Assembly: GCF_049667165.1 (NCBI RefSeq)
Contig: NZ_JBATHS010000050.1
Coordinates: 22,357-86,356 of the forward strand
Direction of reading: 5' to 3'
DNA length: 64,000 nucleotides
From: Maribacter_A sp049667165
Lineage (GTDB): Bacteria > Bacteroidota > Bacteroidia > Flavobacteriales > Flavobacteriaceae
In this document: positions 59,573-64,000 of the stretch, piece by piece
Position numbering within the stretch: the first letter of the stretch is position 1
Layout of the letters: every line of letters begins with the position of its first letter
Position numbers and translations under genes: made by a program
The notes under the pieces: generated by a model
Database searches by the model: none
The model's input: only the letters and a program-made list of their open reading frames with translations
What the model was told of the DNA's origin: nothing

Positions 59573-60715
59573 ATGTACCATAAATTATTTTTTTCCATTT
59601 TTCTTTTAGGATTGCTAGTTGCCTGTGAGGAAAACCCGAAATCGACCAATCCCCTTGAAGTTGCTTTGGCTTCAACAGATCCGAATATAAAACGCGTCGT
59701 TGATAGTTTGGATCAGTTCGAAGTGCAAATTAAATTTACAGAAATAAAGAGAGATCAGGGCCGTGTTCTTTTTGAAGATTATGATTTTCAGGTGAATGAT
59801 TCCAATTATTTCTATCCAGCCAGTACCGTTAAATTACCCATCGCGGTTTTGGCGTTGGAAAAACTCAACCAATTGGATTCGCTTCATAGGGACACCCGTT
59901 TTTATATCGAAGGGGATTCCGTAGAAACCACGTTCGCTGCTGACATCATTAAAATTTTTGCGGTCAGTGACAATAGGGCCAATAATCGATTGTTTGAATT
60001 TTTAGGACAGGATGCCATCAACAATGCATTGCAACATAAAGGTATCGATTCCGTGCGTATATCGCATCGTTTATCAACCGACGATGCCTATGTCATTACG
60101 ACTACCCCGCTCGTCATATACCTGAATGACAGTACAACCACCATGTTGGAAGGCACTATAAACACGACCGTTGAACCTTTGAAAATGAATAGGATCAGGA
60201 AAGGTATTGGTTTTTATGAGGAAGATGTCTTGATCCATGAGCCCTTTGACTTTGCCCTAAAAAACCGATACCCCATCAACGCACAACATGGCGTTATGAA
60301 ACGACTTATCTTTCCTGAAGCCTTTAAGGAAAATGAACGTTTTTATATAAGCAAGGCCCAAAGGGAGTTCATTCTTGAGGCCATGCAAAAATTACCGAGG
60401 GAGGCCGGTTATGATGCCAAGGAATATTACGATAGTTATGTAAAATTCCTAATGTTCGGCGATAGTCAGGAAGACATCCCCGATACCATAAAAATCTACA
60501 ACAAGGTCGGTTACGCCTATGGCACCCTGACCGACTGTGCCTATATTCATGATGAAAAAAACGAAGTGGAGTTTATCCTGACCGCCACCGTCCTTGTTAA
60601 TAGTGACGGAATTTTCAATGACGATACCTATGATTACGATACCATTGGAATCCCTTTTTTGGCCGCATTGGGCCGGGAGATTTATACCTATGAATTACAT
60701 AAAGGAGGTAAATAA
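59573..60715 (+). CDS. Serine hydrolase, class A beta-lactamase-like lipoprotein
   Basis: This 380-residue protein has a lipobox (GLLVAC, Cys 18) and a penicillin-binding/beta-lactamase fold: S84-T-V-K87 in YFYPASTVKLPIAVLALEKL (SxxK), S132-D-N134 in IFAVSDNRANNRLFEFLG (SxN), and a YGTLTDCAYI segment in place of a clear KTG. The weak third motif makes true beta-lactamase activity uncertain; a peptidoglycan-related hydrolase is equally possible. It follows a small unknown gene by 27 bases. Confidence 0.85.
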   Translation: MYHKLFFSIFLLGLLVACEENPKSTNPLEVALASTDPNIKRVVDSLDQFEVQIKFTEIKRDQGRVLFEDYDFQVNDSNYFYPASTVKLPIAVLALEKLNQLDSLHRDTRFYIEGDSVETTFAADIIKIFAVSDNRANNRLFEFLGQDAINNALQHKGIDSVRISHRLSTDDAYVITTTPLVIYLNDSTTTMLEGTINTTVEPLKMNRIRKGIGFYEEDVLIHEPFDFALKNRYPINAQHGVMKRLIFPEAFKENERFYISKAQREFILEAMQKLPREAGYDAKEYYDSYVKFLMFGDSQEDIPDTIKIYNKVGYAYGTLTDCAYIHDEKNEVEFILTATVLVNSDGIFNDDTYDYDTIGIPFLAALGREIYTYELHKGGK

Positions 60716-60847
60716 TCAATTTTTTGTTTAAAAATCATGCTGTAAGCCAGTAGATCGCATCAATAAATTTTAGATCCCAACGTTTAAAGGTTAGCTTACA
60801 ACCGATAAGTGGCCTATTCATACCATTAGGATCCGTAAACCACATCT

Positions 60848-63214
60848 ATGTCAGACCATCAAAACCGCATTGACCAACTCAATCAAAAATTAGAAGCACT
60901 CCTGGGCAAACAAGAAGTTTTTGCGAAAGAACTTATGGCCCTATACCGTGAAATCGAAGACCTGAAAAAAGCGGAAAACGAAAGTCCCGCTGTGGAAAAG
61001 GTCATGCGATCCCAGATTGAAAAAGAAGCACCAAGACCGGCCAGTATACCGACAGAGGAGGTGAAAAAAGAGCGCGCAAAAGAACCCATTGTCGCACCGC
61101 AACCACAAAAAGACCCCCTGATCAAAGTGCGGCAAAAACAAAAAACACAATCGAATTGGGAAAAGTTCATCGGTGAGAATCTGATCAATAAAATTGGGAT
61201 TGTAATTACGGTTCTGGGTGTTGCCATAGGAGCAAAGTATTCCATCGAAAATAATTTGATAAGCCCTTTGACCCGAATCATATTGGGGTATTCGGTAGGC
61301 TTGGGCCTCCTTGGTTTTAGTATAAAACTCAAGACCAAATATGAAAATTATAGTGCTGTACTTGTAAGTGGGGCTTTGGCAATCCTGTATTTTATCACCT
61401 TTGCCGCCTATAGTTTTTATGAGCTGTTCCCGCAACCCATGGCCTTCGCACTGATGCTGGTATTTACCGTTTTCGGGGTAGTGGCCGCATTACATTATAA
61501 CAAACAGATTATCGCCCATATTGGACTTGTAGGGGCCTATGCCGTTCCCTTTCTACTGAGTAATGATTCTGGCAACCCCCAAATCCTTTTTGGTTATATG
61601 GGCATCATCAACATTGGTATTTTGGTAATCGCCTATAAAAAATATTGGAAATCCCTTTATAATTCATCGTTCATCATTACCTGGTTGATCTATGGCAGTT
61701 GGATCGGATTCTCCTATAATTATGGGGAGCATTACACGACGGCCTTGGTTTTCTTAAGTCTGTTCTTCCTGATTTTCTATGCCACTTTTTTATCCTATAA
61801 ACTAAGGGCCTCTGAAAAATTCAAAAATTCAGATATCGTACTGTTATTACTCAATTCGTTCGTGTTTTACGGCTTCGGTTATGGACTACTTTCACAAAAT
61901 GAAACCGGAGCACAGCTTTTAGGGGTCTTTACCCTGTGTAATGCCATTTTGCATTTCATGGTAAGCCTAATAATCTTTAAGAAAAAATTGGCCGATCGCA
62001 ATTTATATTATTTGGTCTCGGGATTGGTCTTGGTATTTTTGACCATTGCCATTCCGGTTCAACTTGACGGCAACTGGGTTACCTTGTTGTGGGCCTTTGA
62101 AGCCGCCTTGCTTTTCTGGATAGGTCGCAAAAAAAATGTTGTGGTCTACGAATACCTATCCTATCCCCTTATGGTTTTATCCCTGTTCAGTCTTTTTCAG
62201 GATTGGACGTTAAGCTATTCCGCCTATAGATCAAGCGAAACGATGATGAAACCCATACTGAATATCACCTTCATGAGTTCCATACTGTTTTTGGTCGCTT
62301 TTGGTTTCATCAATTGGATACAAAACACAACGAAACAAGGCGGAGCAATACAAACAGGCAATACAATGTTTAAAATCATGACGTTTGCCATTCCAAGTAT
62401 TTGGCTTATCGTACTCTACAGCAGTCTCTTTTTGGAAATCCAATACTATTGGGAAATGTTGTACTACGGTTCTGAAATCGCCATCAGCGATGAAAACCAA
62501 TATGAATATTATAAGTACAACGCTGATCTCAGAAGTATGGGCAACATTTGGTTGCTTAATTATTCCCTCTTTTTTGTAGCGATTCTGAACCTAGTGAATA
62601 TAAGAAAAATACAGAAAAGGGTCATGGGCATCCTATCACTGATTATCGGCTTATTTACAGTTTATGCATTTCTCTCATTGGGATTGTACGAATTGAGCGA
62701 ATTAAGGGAGAATTATGTTGAACAAACCAATGCGGAATATTATAATACGGGGTACTTTAATGTGGTTGTTCGTTATATAAGCTTTGCATTCTTAGGCTTC
62801 TTGCTTTTTAGTTTGTACCGTTTGATTCGCCAGTCATTTATGAAGATCAACTTTACCAAACCTTTCGAAATTTTAGTCCATAGTACCATCCTGTGGGTTG
62901 CGAGTAGCGAACTGTTGCATTGGATGGATCTTTCTGGAGTAAACCAAGGTTACAAATTAGGACTTAGCATTCTTTGGGGCCTATATGCATTACTATTGAT
63001 CATCTTGGGAATTTGGAAAAACAAAAAGTATTTACGCCTTGGGGCCATTATCCTTTTTGGTATCACCTTGATCAAATTGTTTTTCTATGATATTGCTTCG
63101 CTCAACACGATTTCAAAAACCATTGTTTTCGTTTCTTTGGGCATATTATTACTGATCATTTCATTCCTTTACAACAAATACAAACTCAGAATATCAGATG
63201 AGGATACGAACTAG
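60848..63214 (+). CDS. DUF2339-family polytopic membrane protein
   Basis: This 788-residue inner-membrane protein has an N-terminal coiled coil (about 5-45, DQLNQKLEALLGKQEVFAKELMALYREIEDLKKA) and a Pro/Lys-rich linker. The DUF2339 signature follows (NWEKFIGENLINKIGIVITVLGVAIGAKYSIENNLISPLTRIILGY), then about twenty hydrophobic segments to the end. The function is unknown. It overlaps the DUF3999 gene by 17 bases, a pairing seen in many bacteria and suggestive of one membrane complex. Confidence 0.9.
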   Translation: MSDHQNRIDQLNQKLEALLGKQEVFAKELMALYREIEDLKKAENESPAVEKVMRSQIEKEAPRPASIPTEEVKKERAKEPIVAPQPQKDPLIKVRQKQKTQSNWEKFIGENLINKIGIVITVLGVAIGAKYSIENNLISPLTRIILGYSVGLGLLGFSIKLKTKYENYSAVLVSGALAILYFITFAAYSFYELFPQPMAFALMLVFTVFGVVAALHYNKQIIAHIGLVGAYAVPFLLSNDSGNPQILFGYMGIINIGILVIAYKKYWKSLYNSSFIITWLIYGSWIGFSYNYGEHYTTALVFLSLFFLIFYATFLSYKLRASEKFKNSDIVLLLLNSFVFYGFGYGLLSQNETGAQLLGVFTLCNAILHFMVSLIIFKKKLADRNLYYLVSGLVLVFLTIAIPVQLDGNWVTLLWAFEAALLFWIGRKKNVVVYEYLSYPLMVLSLFSLFQDWTLSYSAYRSSETMMKPILNITFMSSILFLVAFGFINWIQNTTKQGGAIQTGNTMFKIMTFAIPSIWLIVLYSSLFLEIQYYWEMLYYGSEIAISDENQYEYYKYNADLRSMGNIWLLNYSLFFVAILNLVNIRKIQKRVMGILSLIIGLFTVYAFLSLGLYELSELRENYVEQTNAEYYNTGYFNVVVRYISFAFLGFLLFSLYRLIRQSFMKINFTKPFEILVHSTILWVASSELLHWMDLSGVNQGYKLGLSILWGLYALLLIILGIWKNKKYLRLGAIILFGITLIKLFFYDIASLNTISKTIVFVSLGILLLIISFLYNKYKLRISDEDTN

Positions 63215-64000
63215 ATTTAATCTTATAGCACTTCTTTTATTTAGCACCATCACTTTGGCCCAAATAGGCGACTACAATGCCAAAAGGAAAATCCTGGGCG
63301 TTACTGAACCATGGCATTCCTTGGAAATGCCCCCATCGGTGTTCAATGACCTAAAAGAGAACCTCGCGGATATTCGAATATATGGAATCACGGCCACAGA
63401 CACCTTGGAAGTTCCTTACCTAATGCGTATTGCCAAGGAAGAACGGACCCAAAAGGAAATCGCCTTTAAATTGATCAATACTTCAAACCGGCAGGATACC
63501 CATTATTTCACTTTTGAGGTGCCTACCCAGGAAATCTTGAATGAGGTTGAATTGGATTTCAAAAATGAAAATTTTGATTGGAAGGTAACGCTGGAAGGCA
63601 GTCAAAACCAATTGCAATGGTTTTCGATTTTGGAGGGTCATCGTATGTTAGCGATAAAGAACAGTCAAACTGACTACAGGTATACCCATTTGAATTTCCC
63701 CAATGCGAAATACCGCTATTATCGCCTCTCGTTTCGAAGCGAGACCCTACCCGAACTACAAACAGCCAAAATATACCTGGATGAAAACACCCCTGCCCAG
63801 TATACTATGGCCAACATTGCCAAACTTGAAAATTTGCGCCTAAAGGACAAAAAGCAAACCGTGCTCGATATAGCATTAGAGGGGCGCGTACCTATCAGCT
63901 TCCTTAGCTTGGATATTCAAAATACCGTTGATTATTATCGCTCTTTTCGGCTACAATATGTTCAGGATAGCGTCTCAACGGAGAAAGGGTGGAGATATAA
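63198..64000 (+). CDS. DUF3999-family protein, 3' end beyond the window
   Basis: The 267 visible residues have a signal peptide (MRIRTRFNLIALLLFSTITLAQ) and a beta-rich periplasmic region (WHSLEMPPSVFNDLKENLADIRIYGITATDTLEVPYLMRI, FTFEVPTQEILNEVELDF). The start lies 17 bases inside the DUF2339 gene. No stop occurs before base 64000, so the gene is truncated by the window edge. The DUF3999 call rests on the N-terminal pattern and on the DUF2339 neighbour. Confidence 0.8.
   Translation, partial: MRIRTRFNLIALLLFSTITLAQIGDYNAKRKILGVTEPWHSLEMPPSVFNDLKENLADIRIYGITATDTLEVPYLMRIAKEERTQKEIAFKLINTSNRQDTHYFTFEVPTQEILNEVELDFKNENFDWKVTLEGSQNQLQWFSILEGHRMLAIKNSQTDYRYTHLNFPNAKYRYYRLSFRSETLPELQTAKIYLDENTPAQYTMANIAKLENLRLKDKKQTVLDIALEGRVPISFLSLDIQNTVDYYRSFRLQYVQDSVSTEKGWRY

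Noticed and set aside
1..64000. CRISPR arrays, insertion sequences, rRNA genes
   Set aside because: No regularly spaced repeats, transposase frames or rRNA sequence were seen on reading the window.

Overview
The window looks like chromosomal DNA of a marine Flavobacteriaceae member (Bacteroidota). This is inferred from SusC/SusD pairs, lipoprotein signals of the Bacteroidota type, TAnnTTTG-type -7 promoter boxes, weak Shine-Dalgarno sequences, a low-GC appearance, S1 sulfatases, and a crtI-crtB-crtZ carotenoid operon. I see no prophage, transposase, rRNA or CRISPR array.

Layout. (1) 1-1682: a LytS-type histidine kinase, cut by the window edge, and its LytTR response regulator. (2) 1761-20589: a polysaccharide utilization locus. 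It has a SusR-like one-piece sensor/regulator, SusC, SusD, a surface lipoprotein with three LamG repeats, two GH144-type glucanase lipoproteins, a GH3 beta-glucosidase and two S1 sulfatases, one at each end. The GH144+GH3 pair points to beta-1,2-glucan and the sulfatases suggest a sulfated substrate. (3) 20591-24006: a sigma-like protein, a patatin lipase, three small envelope/stress proteins and a small lipoprotein. (4) 24114-31785: a minus-strand run of a hexaheme lipoprotein, a monoheme lipoprotein, a DUF5777 beta-barrel, a four-cluster Fe-S protein, NrfD, a membrane-anchored periplasmic protein, a monoheme cytochrome c and finally HemA. This resembles a quinone-to-outer-membrane electron conduit packaged with a heme biosynthesis enzyme. 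(5) 32120-41987: pta-ackA, two tandem universal stress proteins, deoC-deoD, DUF2267, WG-repeat, AlkD-like and unknown proteins. (6) 42058-47638: slipin, DUF302, an Mla-type lipid transporter, an HMA-like protein and an L,D-transpeptidase. (7) 47698-48399: tRNA-Leu(GAG), a GIY-YIG gene, and a serial duplication of the tRNA 3' end plus terminator plus GIY-YIG start. (8) 48400-52086: a CarH-like B12 photoreceptor regulator with crtI, crtB and crtZ. (9) 52091-64000: two TlpA-like proteins (one without cysteines), aconitase, MoxR, two SurA-like chaperones, a serine hydrolase, DUF2339 and a DUF3999 protein cut by the window end.

The strongest unexplained signal is regulatory. Ten intergenic FNR-like dyads (nTGAY-N4-nTCAn) lie between 21.4 and 46.4 kb. 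Eight of them sit 21-23 bp (six exactly 22 bp) upstream of a TAnnTT-type -7 box facing a gene, which is class II activator geometry. They would join the electron-transfer operon, the universal stress proteins, deoCD, the Mla transporter, an HMA-like protein, YtxH/holin-like envelope proteins and two lipoproteins into one redox- or oxygen-responsive regulon. The carbohydrate locus and carotenoid operon lack this box and carry their own repeat or dyad signals.
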